Shown: positions 20,615 through 31,050, counted from the first letter of the stretch. The stretch is 64,000 bases of DNA from Opitutaceae bacterium (GCA_030693515.1 JAUYAK010000063.1:124001-188000); one strand, 5' to 3'. Notes: generated from the sequence alone by a model not told the origin. Translations and numbers: made by a program.

Positions 20615-23110
20615 ATGCGCAAGCCAGATACTTCAAACCCAATCGACGGCCCGTCGTTCCAAGCGGCCCGCTACCGTCCGAATTGGTGGGCGGCCCTGCT
20701 GTTCTTTGTCGTCGCCACTTTTCTCGCGGTCGCGCTGCTCGACTACGATACCCGGCAGGTGCGGTGGTTCACCTCGCCGGCGCCGACCCAAACCAACCTC
20801 ATGGGCTGGATCGGCGCGGAGACGATTTGCCGGCTCCTCTACGCCATCGGCGTGAGCACCTGGCTGCTCCCGGTGTTTGCGGGCTGGCTGCTCTACCTCT
20901 CCGTGCGCAATTCCCGCCACCTCACCGGTGGTCGCGGCGCCGCGATGTTCGTCGCGTGCGTGATGTTTTCCGGCCTCGCCGCCATGCTACACGACGAGAA
21001 ATTCAAGAGCGACTATTTCCCCAACGGCACCGGCGGTTTTGTGGGTTGGTGGATTTATCACATCGCGCTGAAGGATGCCCTCGGCGCCTTTGGCTCCGCC
21101 CTCATCCTCGCCACCGCCTACGCGGGCGCGCTACTGGTGGTCTTCGTGCGCGATATCGGCGGCGAATTCGACAAAATTTTCGCCCACTTCACCGCGTGGC
21201 GCGCCGCGCGCGCCCGGCTCCGCGCCGAACGCGAGGAACAGCGCCGCAAGGAAAAGGAAGCCCGCGCCAAGCAGAAGGCCGCCGGCCTCACCGCCCCGCC
21301 GATGCCGAGCAGCGGCAGCAACTCCTCGCTCCCCGTCGGCCCGTCCGGGAAAAAGACCTTCGCGCCCAAACCCGCCGATGATCCGCTCTCCAAGGGCATC
21401 CACTCTCGCACCGCCCGCTCCGAGCCGGGCGTGCCCCTCCCGCCGCTTAAGCCGGAGCCTCGCTTGCCCGCTCCCGTGTCTGTAGGCAAGACCGCGACCG
21501 ACACCAAGCCCCTCGCCGTCGCCGCCGCGGGCATCGTCGAGCTCAACATCGTCAAGCCCGAGGAACCCAAGAAGGCCGCCAAGATCACCCTGCCGCAGAG
21601 CGACGATGCCAACTACCAGTTCCCCCCGCTCACCCTGCTCAAGGAGCAGGTCAAACCCTCCGCCTCCAACAGCGAGGAGGAGCACCGGCAGAACGCGGAA
21701 AACCTCCTGCGTATCCTCAGCGAATTCGGCGTCGAGGTGACGCTTGGCGAGATTCACGTCGGCCCCGTCATCACCCGCTACGAAGTCGTCCCCGCCGCCG
21801 GCGTGCGCGTCGAGAAAATCGCCGGCCTCGACAAGAACATCGCCCTCGGCATGCGCGCGCAGTCCGTGCGCATCCTCGCGCCGATTCCCGGCAAGGCCGC
21901 CGTCGGTGTCGAAGTCCCCAACCAGCACCCCACACCCGTCGGCATGCGCGAACTGCTCGAGAGCGAAGACTGGGCCGGCGTGAAATCCGAGATCCCCATC
22001 GCCCTCGGCAAGGATGTCTCCGGCAAGCCCCTCATCTCAGATCTGTCGAAGATGCCGCACTTGCTGATCGCGGGCGCGACCGGCTCCGGAAAATCCGTCT
22101 GCATCAACTCCATCGTCGCCTCGATCCTCTACTCCAAGAGCCCGAAGGATCTCCGCCTCATCATGGTGGACCCCAAGGTCGTCGAGCTAAAGATCTTCAA
22201 TTCGCTCCCGCACATGCTCATCCCCGTGGTGACGGAGCCGAAGAAAGTGCCCGCCGCGCTGAAGTGGCTGCTCGGCGAGATGGAACAGCGCTACCAGATT
22301 TTCGCCAAGGCCAACGTCCGCAACATCGTCGGCTTCAACACGCGCAAGAAAGGCAAGTCCGGCAATCCCTTCCCGCCCCCGGAACAGACGACGCTCACCG
22401 GCGTCACGCGGGACGACGATCTCGAAGTCCCGGAGCGCCTGCCCTACATCGTCGCCATCATCGACGAGCTCGCCGACCTCATGATGATCGCGCCCGCCGA
22501 GATCGAGACGAGCATCGCGCGCCTCGCGCAGCTCGCCCGCGCCGCCGGCATCCACCTCATCATCGCGACCCAGCGCCCATCGGTGAATGTCATCACCGGC
22601 GTTATCAAGGCCAACCTCCCCTCGCGCATCGCCTTCCAGGTCGCCTCGCAAGTGGACTCGCGCACCATCATGGACACCAAAGGCGCCGAGACGCTCATCG
22701 GCCGCGGCGACATGCTTTTCTCCCCGCCCGGCACCTCCAAGCTCGTGCGCGCCCAAGGCGCATTCGTCGCCGATGAGGAAGTCCAAGAGATCGTCGAATT
22801 CCTCAAGCGCAACGGCCCGCCGCAATACGCCCAGTCCGTGCAGCAGCAGATCGACCGCGCCGCGCGCGAAGACGAAGAGGAGGAAGGCGGCGACGACAGC
22901 GATCTCGGCGACGATGAGGAGCTCTACAAGCAGGCGCTCGACGTGCTGAAATCCACCAAGCGCGCCAGCACCTCGATGATCCAGCGCCGTCTGCGCATCG
23001 GCTACAACCGCGCCGCGCGCATCATGGACCTGATGGAGGAAAAAGGCATCGTCGGGCCCGAGAACGGCTCAAGCCCCCGCGAGATTCTCGTCGATCTGGA
23101 TTCGCTCTAA
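20615..23110 (+). CDS. ftsK: DNA translocase FtsK
   Basis: This is an 831-residue protein. It couples chromosome segregation to cell division by pumping DNA at the septum. Several N-terminal membrane segments (about 25-185) are followed by a charged, Ala/Pro-rich linker (about 190-330). The motor domain has Walker A GATGSGKS near 487-494, LIMVDPKVVELK, Walker B-like IVAIIDELADLMM and RLAQLARAAGIHLIIATQRPS, shown here in short parts only. The C-terminal gamma winged helix (TSMIQRRLRIGYNRAARI ... GPENGS) should read KOPS-type sequences and contact XerD. An acidic stretch EDEEEEGGDDSDLGDDEE precedes it. Confidence 0.96.
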   Translation: MRKPDTSNPIDGPSFQAARYRPNWWAALLFFVVATFLAVALLDYDTRQVRWFTSPAPTQTNLMGWIGAETICRLLYAIGVSTWLLPVFAGWLLYLSVRNSRHLTGGRGAAMFVACVMFSGLAAMLHDEKFKSDYFPNGTGGFVGWWIYHIALKDALGAFGSALILATAYAGALLVVFVRDIGGEFDKIFAHFTAWRAARARLRAEREEQRRKEKEARAKQKAAGLTAPPMPSSGSNSSLPVGPSGKKTFAPKPADDPLSKGIHSRTARSEPGVPLPPLKPEPRLPAPVSVGKTATDTKPLAVAAAGIVELNIVKPEEPKKAAKITLPQSDDANYQFPPLTLLKEQVKPSASNSEEEHRQNAENLLRILSEFGVEVTLGEIHVGPVITRYEVVPAAGVRVEKIAGLDKNIALGMRAQSVRILAPIPGKAAVGVEVPNQHPTPVGMRELLESEDWAGVKSEIPIALGKDVSGKPLISDLSKMPHLLIAGATGSGKSVCINSIVASILYSKSPKDLRLIMVDPKVVELKIFNSLPHMLIPVVTEPKKVPAALKWLLGEMEQRYQIFAKANVRNIVGFNTRKKGKSGNPFPPPEQTTLTGVTRDDDLEVPERLPYIVAIIDELADLMMIAPAEIETSIARLAQLARAAGIHLIIATQRPSVNVITGVIKANLPSRIAFQVASQVDSRTIMDTKGAETLIGRGDMLFSPPGTSKLVRAQGAFVADEEVQEIVEFLKRNGPPQYAQSVQQQIDRAAREDEEEEGGDDSDLGDDEELYKQALDVLKSTKRASTSMIQRRLRIGYNRAARIMDLMEEKGIVGPENGSSPREILVDLDSL

Positions 23111-23218
23111 ACGTGCGCACCGCGCGGACCCGCGCTTGCGCATAACCTCCGAAAGAAGAAACTCGCACCGATGAAGTTTCTCCTGTCCTAGTCTGCCCAA
23201 CTCCCAAACACCCAGACC

Positions 23219-24013
23219 ATGCAGACCATCGGTGAACGGCTTGAGGAAGCGCGCAAAAAGAAAGGCATCTCCGTGCGCGAGGCGGCTGAGGCGACCAAGA
23301 TCCGCGGCGACTACCTTCAGAAATTCGAAGGCAATCAGTTCGATATCGGACTCACCGCGATCTACACGCGCGGCTTTCTCCGCACCTATTCCAATTACCT
23401 CAAGCTTCCCGCGGACCGCATCCTCGCGGACTATGCCGCGCTGAGCCAGGCCGAGGCCCGGCCCCGCCCGGCGAGCCGCGAAATCTACGGTCGCATCGAG
23501 GTCGCACCTGCGCCGGCCGAAGTGCCCGAACGCACCCCGGCTGATCCCGCGAGCGAAGCCGCGCCGCGCGTCACGCCGCGCAACCGCACGGGCAGTTCGC
23601 TGCCCACCGGGCCCGACCCCGCTGTCGTTTTCAAATGGGTCAAGATCGGCGGCGGCGCGCTCGTCGCGATCCTCGTCGTGCTCCTGCTCAACTCCCTGCT
23701 CTCCGGCTCACGCACCCCGGCCCCGGACGCCCGCACTCCGGCTATCTCGCGCACCGCACCCACGATCGGGCTCGTCGCCCTGCGGCCCATCAACGTCACC
23801 GTGCGCGTGAAAAATGCCGACGAGACCGAGGGCACCGTCCTGTTCAACGGCGCGGTCGTCCCCGGCGACACCAAGATCGTCCCGCGCCCCAGCGCCCTCT
23901 ACATCGAAGCGAACTTCCCCGAAAATCTCCTGATCGAGGTCAACGGGACGCGCCATCCGATGGGACTGCCGCCCGGTGAGAAACGCGGCCAGCTCCCCGC
24001 GCCACCGCGCTGA
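23219..24013 (+). CDS. RodZ-like helix-turn-helix membrane protein
   Basis: This is a 264-residue protein. The N-terminal HTH_25 domain (IGERLEEARKKKGISVREAA ... TRGFLRTYSNYLKL, residues 4-65) matches RodZ, which links MreB to the cell wall machinery. A transmembrane helix lies at about 140-160 (GGGALVAILVVLLLNSLL), followed by an about 95-residue periplasmic part resembling DUF4115-like beta-rich domains (RPINVTVRVKN). The arrangement cytoplasmic HTH, single TM, periplasmic domain is the RodZ arrangement. The gene follows ftsK by 108 bases. Confidence 0.82.
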   Translation: MQTIGERLEEARKKKGISVREAAEATKIRGDYLQKFEGNQFDIGLTAIYTRGFLRTYSNYLKLPADRILADYAALSQAEARPRPASREIYGRIEVAPAPAEVPERTPADPASEAAPRVTPRNRTGSSLPTGPDPAVVFKWVKIGGGALVAILVVLLLNSLLSGSRTPAPDARTPAISRTAPTIGLVALRPINVTVRVKNADETEGTVLFNGAVVPGDTKIVPRPSALYIEANFPENLLIEVNGTRHPMGLPPGEKRGQLPAPPR

Positions 24014-24035
24014 TCCGCGGCGCGCGAAAAGAAAC

Positions 24036-24671
24036 TCAACGCAGCGCGACCGGCGCCCCGAGCACCTCGCGCAGCACCACAGCGCGGCGCAGGCTGCCCG
24101 GGCTGCGCAGATCCGAAAGCAGCCGATCCCGCGCGGCGAGCAGTTGGCCCGACGAAGTCTGGGCCACGGCCACCTGGCCAGCCGTGATCGCGGCGGCCCG
24201 GCGCTTGGCCAGGGCGCGCGACCCCTCGAGCGAGCGCAGTTCCTCCGCGAGGCGCTCCTGGCGCTCAAGTTCGACGGCGTGCGACCCGCGCACCTCGGCC
24301 ATCATCGGCGGCGCCGCGGGGGCCGCCGGCTCCCCGCGTTTCTGTAATTCCTGGAGCATGCGCCCGAGCGGGCCGTCAAAGACCTCGGGCAACTGGGTCG
24401 TCTCAGGATTCGCCACGGGGCGCGCCGCCGGCACCGGAGGTGGGGTGGCGGTGGCGACCCCACCCCGGCGCTCGGCGATGCGCCGGCGGACTTGCTCCTG
24501 CACGTCGCGCGTGCGGCGGTCCTCCTCGAGCACATCGGGCCGGGCCTGCGGTTCGTCCGCAGCCTGCTCCTTCGCCCGCTTGGCCGCGCGGATCATCTGG
24601 CTGATGACCACGACGGCAAAGATGACGATGGGCAGATTGCCCAACACCCAATCGAGGACTCGCTGGAGCAT
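24036..24671 (-). CDS. Uncharacterised membrane-anchored protein downstream of floA
   Basis: This is a 211-residue protein. One N-terminal transmembrane helix (NLPIVIFAVVVISQMIRAA, about 12-30) is followed by a charged cytoplasmic tail with a coiled-coil-like stretch, a Pro/Ala segment (PPPVPAARPVANP) and a helical C-terminus. I know no function. It begins 24 bases after floA ends and is in the same direction, so it is probably the last gene of the NfeD/FloA operon. It could be a partner or regulator in membrane microdomains; this is inference from position. Confidence 0.75.
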   Translation of the reverse strand: MLQRVLDWVLGNLPIVIFAVVVISQMIRAAKRAKEQAADEPQARPDVLEEDRRTRDVQEQVRRRIAERRGGVATATPPPVPAARPVANPETTQLPEVFDGPLGRMLQELQKRGEPAAPAAPPMMAEVRGSHAVELERQERLAEELRSLEGSRALAKRRAAAITAGQVAVAQTSSGQLLAARDRLLSDLRSPGSLRRAVVLREVLGAPVALR

Positions 24672-24695
24672 GGCGCGAAGTTTCCGGCGCGAGGG

Positions 24696-25700
24696 TTACT
24701 TCTTGTCCTCAGGCCGCGCGATCGTGGCGCGCATCGCGGAGTCGGCCTGCACGTTTTCCATCTTGTAATAATCCATCACACCGAGCCGGCCGGAGCGAAA
24801 CGCCTCGGCGATCGCGCGCGGCACCTCGGCCTGCGCGCGGACGACTTCCGCCTGCATCTCCTGCACGCGCGCCTTCATCTCCTGCTCGACCGCGACCGCC
24901 GCGGCGCGCCGGATTTCCGCCTGCGCCTGCGCCATGTTCTTGTTGGCTTCGGCCTGCGCTTCCTGGAGCTTGGCCCCCACGTTCTCGCCCACGTCCACAT
25001 CGGCGATGTCGATCGAGAGGATTTCAAACGCGGAGCCCACGTCGAGGCCGCGCGCGAGCACGGTCTTGGAAATGCTGTCCGGCGACTCGAGCACGATCTT
25101 GTAGCTCTCCGCCGAACCGATGGTGGAGACGATGCCCTCGCCGACGCGCGCGATGATGGTCTCCTCCTTGGCGCCGCCGACGAAGCGATCGAGATGCGAG
25201 CGCACCGTGACGCGCGCCTTCACCTTCACCTGAATGCCGTCCTTGGCGACACCATCGATGGTGGTGCGGCCGCTCTCGGGATTGGGGCAGTCGATCACCT
25301 TGGGATCGACGGAGGTGCGCACGGCCTCGACGACGCTTTTGTTCGACCCCTTGGTCGCCAGGTCGATCGCGCAGGCGCGGTCCCAGTTGAGCACGATGCC
25401 GGCCTTCTGCGCGGCGACGAGCGCCTGCACGGTCGGGACGACGTTGCCGCCCGCGAGGTAGTGCGCTGCAATCTTGTCGGTCTCGAGCGGGATGCCGGCC
25501 TTCACGGCGGTGATGCGCGCATCGACCACGAGCCCATAGGGCACGCCACCGAGGCGCATGCCGACGAGATGCATCACGCTCACCGGCGCGCCGTTCAGCC
25601 GGGCCTTGAGCCACGTGCCGATGAACGAGAGGAAGATGGCACCGACGATCAGGATCGCGATGACGACGGGAATGATGATGAAGAGGGACAGATCTTTCAT
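24696..25700 (-). CDS. floA: Flotillin-like protein FloA
   Basis: This is a 334-residue protein. It is a membrane scaffold of lipid microdomains and modulates fluidity and secretion in species where it is studied. An N-terminal membrane segment ([19 protein letters not shown], 5-24) precedes the family core ([41 protein letters not shown]) and a coiled coil rich in [16 protein letters not shown]. The ATG (25700-25698) overlaps the stop of the upstream NfeD gene as ATGA. The length and order match YqfA/FloA proteins next to NfeD. Confidence 0.93.
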   Translation of the reverse strand: MKDLSLFIIIPVVIAILIVGAIFLSFIGTWLKARLNGAPVSVMHLVGMRLGGVPYGLVVDARITAVKAGIPLETDKIAAHYLAGGNVVPTVQALVAAQKAGIVLNWDRACAIDLATKGSNKSVVEAVRTSVDPKVIDCPNPESGRTTIDGVAKDGIQVKVKARVTVRSHLDRFVGGAKEETIIARVGEGIVSTIGSAESYKIVLESPDSISKTVLARGLDVGSAFEILSIDIADVDVGENVGAKLQEAQAEANKNMAQAQAEIRRAAAVAVEQEMKARVQEMQAEVVRAQAEVPRAIAEAFRSGRLGVMDYYKMENVQADSAMRATIARPEDKK

Positions 25701-26170
25701 GGGAGTTTGGATTCGGATACGATGACGCGGAAATTGTCGAGCCCGACGACGGTGAGCGCGGTGCCGGCCGCCGCATGACCGCTGCGGCAGAACGCCTCGT
25801 AGCGCCGCCCTGCAATCTCGACGAAGCCGGACGGCGCGAGCGGGGTGAGCGCAGTGGCGGCGGAACCCACCACCGAATCGGCCGCCACCGGCGGCTGCGA
25901 CACCCCATCCACAGCCGACTGGACGACGAGCGAACGCCCCAGGCGGCTCCGGGGCAGCCATACCAACTCCACGTAGAGCATCAGGCCCAAAAGCAAAAAG
26001 GCGCCGAGCGTCGCGAGCAGGCCGACGCCGGAGCCATAATCGACAAACGCCATGACCGCGCCCGCCGCCAACGCCACGCCGCCCATGATCCCGGCAATCG
26101 CACCCGGCAGCACGATCTCCGCCGCGAGCAGCAGCGCGCCTGTCACGAAAAGCAAAATGATCACCGTCAT
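25697..26170 (-). CDS. NfeD-like protein, short form
   Basis: This is a 157-residue protein. Two or three transmembrane helices ([38 protein letters not shown]) are followed by an OB-fold-like C-terminal domain ([30 protein letters not shown]). Such proteins accompany flotillins. It overlaps both neighbours by 4 bases (ATGA at each end), which strongly suggests translational coupling with the long NfeD and FloA. Confidence 0.85.
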   Translation of the reverse strand: MTVIILLFVTGALLLAAEIVLPGAIAGIMGGVALAAGAVMAFVDYGSGVGLLATLGAFLLLGLMLYVELVWLPRSRLGRSLVVQSAVDGVSQPPVAADSVVGSAATALTPLAPSGFVEIAGRRYEAFCRSGHAAAGTALTVVGLDNFRVIVSESKLP

Positions 26171-27588
26171 CGTTTCTCCTCCACGACGAGACCGAAGTCC
26201 GACTGCGCCCGCACCCGCACCGGACGACCGCGATCGATCGGACCCAGCTCACTGCGCGCCTCGTGGCGGCAGCCATCGATCTCGATTTGGCCGCTCGGCC
26301 GCAGATCGGTGACCGCCAAGCCCTCGCGGCCGACGAGCGCGGCCACGCTGACCTCCGCGGCGCCGCCGGCGAGCTGCGCGGCGCCGCCCACCGTCGATTG
26401 GACGACCATCCGATCCCAGACCCAGCTGCGCGGCAGGAAGCGCGCCAGCGCCACCGCCAGCGCCACCGTAATAAAGAGGCCGAACGCGAGCTGCTGCAAG
26501 GGCGACACGAATGCATCACCCGCCCACGCCACCGAAAGGGGCTCGTTGGGCCAGAGATCGGCCAGCGACCAGACCAGCGATCCCAGCATCAACAGGATGC
26601 CGACCAAGGCGAACACCACGACCCCCGGCATAAAGAAGATCTCCACCGCCACCAGGACAGCCCCGAGCGCGAAGACAATCATGGGCTCGTGGCCCGAAAG
26701 CCCCGAGGCGTAGTTGCCCAAAAACACAATCGCGAGGCAAACGATGCCGACCGCGCCAAACGCCCCGAAGCCGGGCGTCTTGAACTCGATGTAGAGTGCC
26801 AGCATGCCCAGCCCCATCAGGATCGGGGCGATGCTCTTGATGAGGACCGCGAGCTGCTCTGACCAGGTCACCTCCAGCGTCGTCGTGGTGTAGCCGCCAG
26901 CGCCAAATTTCTGCGTGAGCAAGTCGGCGAGATCCTTGGCGATGCCGGCGGCGAGCAGCGCCTGCGCCGGTTCGCCGTAGGTCTTGGCCGCCTCGCTCGC
27001 GGTGAGCGTGAGCAGCTCGCCCTTCGGCTTGAGCACTTCGTCGCCGATCTTCAGCTCGTAATTCTCGTCGATCATCGCGGAGATCACCTGGCCGCGGTAG
27101 CCTTTGCCCTCGGAGATCGAGCGCACCTCGGCGCGCAGGTAGCTGATGACTTTTTGCCGCATCGATTTGTCGATCTCCTGGCCGGTGGCATTGACCGGCG
27201 CGGCCGCGCCGATCTTGCCGCGCGGGGCGAACCAGATCTCCTCGGTCGAGGCCGCGATGAAGGCCCCGGCCGAGATCGCCTGGTCGTTGACGTAGGTGAT
27301 CGTCTTGCCGGGGAACTTGCCGAGCGCCTCCATGATGTCGAAGGTCGCGTCGAGCGCGCCGCCGGGCGTCTTCATGTCGAGCACCACGACATCAGCCTTG
27401 TTCTCGATCGCCTCCTTGAGACCGCGGCGGATGATAAAGAGCAAGGGCGAGTCCACCTGTTCCTGCACGGGGATTACGACCACCTTGGCCGGCGCGACCG
27501 GCACCGCCGGACCGGGCGCAATCGCGGGTGCGGCACCGGCGAAGGTCGCAAAGCAAAGAGCGAGGAGCGTGAGGAGCCGGGGTTGCAT
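26167..27588 (-). CDS. NfeD long form, ClpP-class membrane serine protease
   Basis: This is a 473-residue protein; the start was placed at ATG 27588 because it begins a signal peptide ([19 protein letters not shown]). The serine-protease part resembles SppA/Clp[15 protein letters not shown] provides the oxyanion loop and [11 protein letters not shown] carries the likely catalytic Ser, with a later Lys expected for a Ser-Lys dyad. Four or five membrane helices and a C-terminal OB-like domain follow. It heads the NfeD-NfeD-FloA operon, and may cut membrane or stomatin-like substrates in the periplasm. Confidence 0.87.
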   Translation of the reverse strand: MQPRLLTLLALCFATFAGAAPAIAPGPAVPVAPAKVVVIPVQEQVDSPLLFIIRRGLKEAIENKADVVVLDMKTPGGALDATFDIMEALGKFPGKTITYVNDQAISAGAFIAASTEEIWFAPRGKIGAAAPVNATGQEIDKSMRQKVISYLRAEVRSISEGKGYRGQVISAMIDENYELKIGDEVLKPKGELLTLTASEAAKTYGEPAQALLAAGIAKDLADLLTQKFGAGGYTTTTLEVTWSEQLAVLIKSIAPILMGLGMLALYIEFKTPGFGAFGAVGIVCLAIVFLGNYASGLSGHEPMIVFALGAVLVAVEIFFMPGVVVFALVGILLMLGSLVWSLADLWPNEPLSVAWAGDAFVSPLQQLAFGLFITVALAVALARFLPRSWVWDRMVVQSTVGGAAQLAGGAAEVSVAALVGREGLAVTDLRPSGQIEIDGCRHEARSELGPIDRGRPVRVRAQSDFGLVVEEKR

Positions 27589-27707
27589 CAACTTCACCAC
27601 TGTTATCCCGGCTTTCGTGCAGCGCAAGCATCGCGCCGCTTGAAAAAGCGGCGCCGATTCCACAATACGCTTGGCGCGCGCTCCGCGCCGCTGAAACTAC
27701 CCCGCCG

Positions 27708-28628
27708 ATGGAAAAAGTGCCGTATCAGGGCCAGACTCTCACGCGCTGGCGCGTGGGCAACTCCACGTTCCTGGCCCTCCCCGAACAGGGCGCACGCCTC
27801 ATCAACTGGAATATCGCCCTCGCCGACGGCTCCGTGCGCGACGTGATCTACTGGCCCGAGCACGCCGACTTCGCCGAATTGGCCAAGGTGCGCGGCGGCA
27901 ATCCCATCCTGTTTCCCTTCAACGCGCGCACCTTCGACCGCGGTGACATCCATTTCTGGCGCGCGGCCGACGGCGTGCGCCGCCCCATGCCCATGCACGG
28001 CATCGCGCGGCAGGGCGAATTCAAGGTCGTGCAGATCGACTCACGGGGCTTCACCGCCCACTTCATCCCCGGAGAGGAGGCGCAAGCCTGCTACCCGTTC
28101 GAGTATGAGTTTGCCGTGACGTATCGGTTCGAGCCGCTGGGCCTGGTGTGCGAGTTCGCACTCACCAACCTCGGCCGCGAACCGTTGCCGTGGTCGGCGG
28201 GTCATCATTTCTACTTCACGCTGCCGTGGACCGAAGGCACCGCGCGGGCCGATTACATCATCAGGATTCCCGCGGCGAAGCGCCTGCGGCAGGATGCGCA
28301 AGGCGGCCTGATTGCCGGTGCCCCGCTGAAACTCGACGAAAGCCTGGCCAACCCTGCGCTCGTCGACACGCTGCACACCCTGCTGCAGGGCAGCGAAGTC
28401 GTCTTCGGGGAGAAAGGCCGCCCGGGCGATGTGCATGTCGCGCTGGGCACCGAGCCGGTGCCGCATCCCAACGCCACCTTTGTCACCTGGACGCTCGCCG
28501 ACGATGCACCGTTCTACTGTGTCGAGCCGTGGATGGGGCCGCCCAATGCGCCCGAGCACAAGGTCGGTCTGCATCTGGTCCCGCCCGGCGAGACCCAGCG
28601 CTTTTCGGTGCGGATCCGGGTCGGCTGA
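27708..28628 (+). CDS. Aldose 1-epimerase family protein (galactose mutarotase-like)
   Basis: This is a 306-residue protein of the galactose mutarotase superfamily. Features include GGNPILFPFNAR near 65, HGIARQGEFKV near 98 and SAGHHFYFTLP (about 165), which supply substrate-binding and catalytic His/Glu residues in the family; CVEPWMGPPNAP near 270 carries the expected acidic base. It converts alpha and beta anomers of sugars (or hexose-6-phosphates); the exact sugar is unknown. It is divergent from the NfeD operon with 119 bases between. Confidence 0.88.
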   Translation: MEKVPYQGQTLTRWRVGNSTFLALPEQGARLINWNIALADGSVRDVIYWPEHADFAELAKVRGGNPILFPFNARTFDRGDIHFWRAADGVRRPMPMHGIARQGEFKVVQIDSRGFTAHFIPGEEAQACYPFEYEFAVTYRFEPLGLVCEFALTNLGREPLPWSAGHHFYFTLPWTEGTARADYIIRIPAAKRLRQDAQGGLIAGAPLKLDESLANPALVDTLHTLLQGSEVVFGEKGRPGDVHVALGTEPVPHPNATFVTWTLADDAPFYCVEPWMGPPNAPEHKVGLHLVPPGETQRFSVRIRVG

Positions 28629-28703
28629 CCTGGCCAAGCGGGCTGGCACGGAACCGAGAAATTGGCGCTGACATTTCCTCAGCGGGTGCATCAGTGTGCC
28701 GGG

Positions 28704-29237
28704 ATGGACATGGCTAGCGCGACTCTCGCCTTCATCGACGGACTCGGCACTCCGGAGATGGTGATGATCTTTGTGGTCATCCTGCTGCTCTTTGGCGGCC
28801 AGAAATTGCCGGAATTTGCCCGCGGACTCGGCAAGACACTCCGCGAGTTCAAGAAGGCCGCATCCGGCGTGGAGGAGGAATTCAAACGCGCCCTTGATGA
28901 CGACGAGCGGAAGCAAAATCAGCTCAAGCTCGGCGAGCCCGCCACGCCTCCCGCCTCGACGGAGAGCTACGCCGGCCCCGGCGCCACGAGCGACCCCTAC
29001 CACGACGATCCGAACCACGAACAGCACTACGGAGACTATTCCCACGAGCAGGACACTCCGGCCACCGATCCCGCCGGCCCCGTGCCCACCGGGGCACCGG
29101 GTCCCGAGGTCCCCGCGGAGAATCAAATCCTCCAGACCGAACCGGCCGCGCCGGATGCGCCCGCCGCACCTGAGGCCCCGCAACCCGAGCCTGAGAAAAA
29201 GCCCGAACCGGCCGGCGAGCAGCCCAAGACGCCGTGA
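28704..29237 (+). CDS. tatA: Twin-arginine translocase subunit TatA, with long acidic tail
   Basis: This is a 177-residue protein. It forms the pore or membrane-weakening assembly for export of folded proteins. One membrane helix ([15 protein letters not shown]) with [23 protein letters not shown] is the TatA/E pattern. The tail from residue 60 is unusually long, acidic and Pro-rich; typical TatA has 60-100 residues in all. ATG at 28704 was taken, but the second ATG (28710) is equally possible since GGGA lies 5 bases before it. The stop overlaps the next gene start (GTGA). Confidence 0.9.
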   Translation: MDMASATLAFIDGLGTPEMVMIFVVILLLFGGQKLPEFARGLGKTLREFKKAASGVEEEFKRALDDDERKQNQLKLGEPATPPASTESYAGPGATSDPYHDDPNHEQHYGDYSHEQDTPATDPAGPVPTGAPGPEVPAENQILQTEPAAPDAPAAPEAPQPEPEKKPEPAGEQPKTP

Positions 29238-29530
29238 ACCGGTCCGCCACCAGCCCGGAGAACCCGGAGACGCCGGTGGCGCTCCCGATTACGGGCGAGC
29301 TGGATTTGCACACCTTTCGTCCGGGTGATCTCGGAGTATTGATTCCCGCGTATCTCGACGAGTGCGCGGCGCGTGGCATCCACACCGTGCGCATCGTGCA
29401 TGGCAAAGGCACCGGCACCCTCCGCACCACCGTGCATGCGCTGCTGCGGCGCTCACCTCGGGTGGTGTCGTTCCGGAGTGGCGACGAAACCAGCGGCTCA
29501 TGGGGCGCCACCATCGCGACCATCCGATGA
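29234..29530 (+). CDS. Small Smr-domain protein
   Basis: This is a 98-residue protein made almost only of an Smr (MutS2 C-terminal) domain: [11 protein letters not shown] (DLH motif), then [13 protein letters not shown] (HGKGTG motif). Smr domains bind or nick nucleic acids. The GTG start at 29234 overlaps the TatA stop by 4 bases, and its own TGA overlaps the ATG of the next gene, so three genes are translationally linked. Confidence 0.9.
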   Translation: MNRSATSPENPETPVALPITGELDLHTFRPGDLGVLIPAYLDECAARGIHTVRIVHGKGTGTLRTTVHALLRRSPRVVSFRSGDETSGSWGATIATIR

Positions 29531-30744
29531 GGTGCATAGCCCTGATATTTCTCGCCAGCCTGGCCCTCACGCGCGCGGCGGAGCCCGCGCCACTCATACT
29601 GGTTTCGCTCGACGGCTTCCGCTGGGACTACACGGACCTGCACCCCGCGGCGGCGCCGACTCTGCGCACACTGCGCCGTGAAGGCGTGGCGGCGCGCGCG
29701 CTCGTGCCTGTGTTTCCCAGCAACACCTTTCCCAACCACTACACGCTCGTCACCGGCCTACGGCCGGCGCGCCACGGCATCGTCAACAACATCTTCTTCG
29801 ATCCCGGGCCCGGGATGTTTTTCCGCTACAACCATCCGCTCACCGCCGGCGATGCGCGCTGGTGGGGCGGCGAGCCCATCTGGGCCACCGCGATCCGGCA
29901 GGGCAAGAAAGCCGCCGCCTCCTTCTGGGTCGGCTCCGAGGCCGAGATCGGCGGCGTGCGTCCGACGTTCTGGAAGAAATTCGACTACAGCATCCCCTTT
30001 GAAAAGCGCCTCGACGAGCTGCTGGGCTGGCTCGCGCTGCCACCGGCGGAACGCCCCGCCGTCATCACGTTTTATCTCGAGGAAACCAACGCCCAAGGCC
30101 ACCGCTTCGGGCCTGATGCCCCCGAGCTCGTCGCGGAAATCAAGCTCAGCGACGATCGCATCGCCACCCTGCTCGCGCGCCTGCGCGCCACCGGCATCGA
30201 GCCCAACCTCGTCATTGTGTCCGACCACGGCATGACCGCCACCCGGGCGGACCGCATCGTCCTCATCGATTCATTGATCGATCTCAGCGACGTGATCGTG
30301 GAGGACGAGGGCAGCGTGCTCTCGCTGCGTCCGCGCCAAGGCGACCCCGCGGCGCTCGTGCGCGCGTTTGCCGGGGTGCCGCACGTGAAGGCCTATCTCG
30401 CCGCTGATCTGCCGGAGCATTTTCATTTCCGCGGCAACCCCCGCATCGCGCCCGTGTGGGTGCTGCCCGACGAGGGCTGGCATGCCGGCACCCGCGCCGC
30501 CCACGAGCGCCTGCGCACCCGCTACGCCGCGCAAGGCTACCTCCTCGGCGATCACGGCTACGATCCACAGTTGCAGAGCATGCACGGGATCCTGATCGCG
30601 CACGGACCCGCGTTTCGCCGCGGTGTCGAGGTGCCGGCCACGGAAAATATCCACGTTTACAACCTGCTCTGCGCCGCGCTCGGCCTCGTGCCCGCGCCCA
30701 ACGATGGCGACAACCGCCTCGTCGAGGCCGCAATCCGGCCCTGA
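29527..30744 (+). CDS. Secreted nucleotide pyrophosphatase/phosphodiesterase (ENPP-type)
   Basis: This is a 405-residue protein. The ATG at 29527 overlaps the stop of the Smr gene and begins a signal peptide ([20 protein letters not shown]). It belongs to the alkaline-phosphatase superfamily: metal-binding Asp in SLDGFRWDY, the nucleophile Thr in FPSNTFPNHYTLVTG, SDHGM (two metal ligands) and a final HG pair. ENPP enzymes hydrolyse phosphodiester or pyrophosphate bonds of nucleotides or lipids. Being secreted, it may scavenge phosphate. Possible co-translation with TatA and Smr is odd and could be only a compact operon. Confidence 0.9.
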   Translation: MRCIALIFLASLALTRAAEPAPLILVSLDGFRWDYTDLHPAAAPTLRTLRREGVAARALVPVFPSNTFPNHYTLVTGLRPARHGIVNNIFFDPGPGMFFRYNHPLTAGDARWWGGEPIWATAIRQGKKAAASFWVGSEAEIGGVRPTFWKKFDYSIPFEKRLDELLGWLALPPAERPAVITFYLEETNAQGHRFGPDAPELVAEIKLSDDRIATLLARLRATGIEPNLVIVSDHGMTATRADRIVLIDSLIDLSDVIVEDEGSVLSLRPRQGDPAALVRAFAGVPHVKAYLAADLPEHFHFRGNPRIAPVWVLPDEGWHAGTRAAHERLRTRYAAQGYLLGDHGYDPQLQSMHGILIAHGPAFRRGVEVPATENIHVYNLLCAALGLVPAPNDGDNRLVEAAIRP

Positions 30745-30811
30745 TGGAGCGCCTGTAACTTTTCGCGCACAGCGGTGTTCTCGGGGGCGTTGAAAAACCA
30801 ATACCGCTCCC

Positions 30812-31027
30812 ATGAAAATTGAACTCCTGCTTTCCCGCGCCGCCCTCGTCGGCGTGATCGCGCTGATCGGCGCCATCGTCCTCGGCATCTTCGTGCTCGA
30901 ACTGTTCGCCGCCTGGGTCGCGACCGTCGTGCTGCTGACGGTCGTCAGCGACTACCAGCCGCGCCTGCGGCACGCACCGGTGCCCGTCACGCGCCGCCGC
31001 ACCGAGCGCATGCCGCTGGCCGTCTGA
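30812..31027 (+). CDS. Small membrane protein
   Basis: This is a 71-residue protein. Two hydrophobic segments ([35 protein letters not shown]) are followed by a short basic tail ([16 protein letters not shown]). It has no family that I know. It is a separate gene between the phosphodiesterase and the TIGR00266 gene; the conserved codon use and good hydrophobic moments support it as real. Confidence 0.6.
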   Translation: MKIELLLSRAALVGVIALIGAIVLGIFVLELFAAWVATVVLLTVVSDYQPRLRHAPVPVTRRRTERMPLAV

Positions 31028-31050
31028 TCGCTCGCCACTTTCACTTAACT

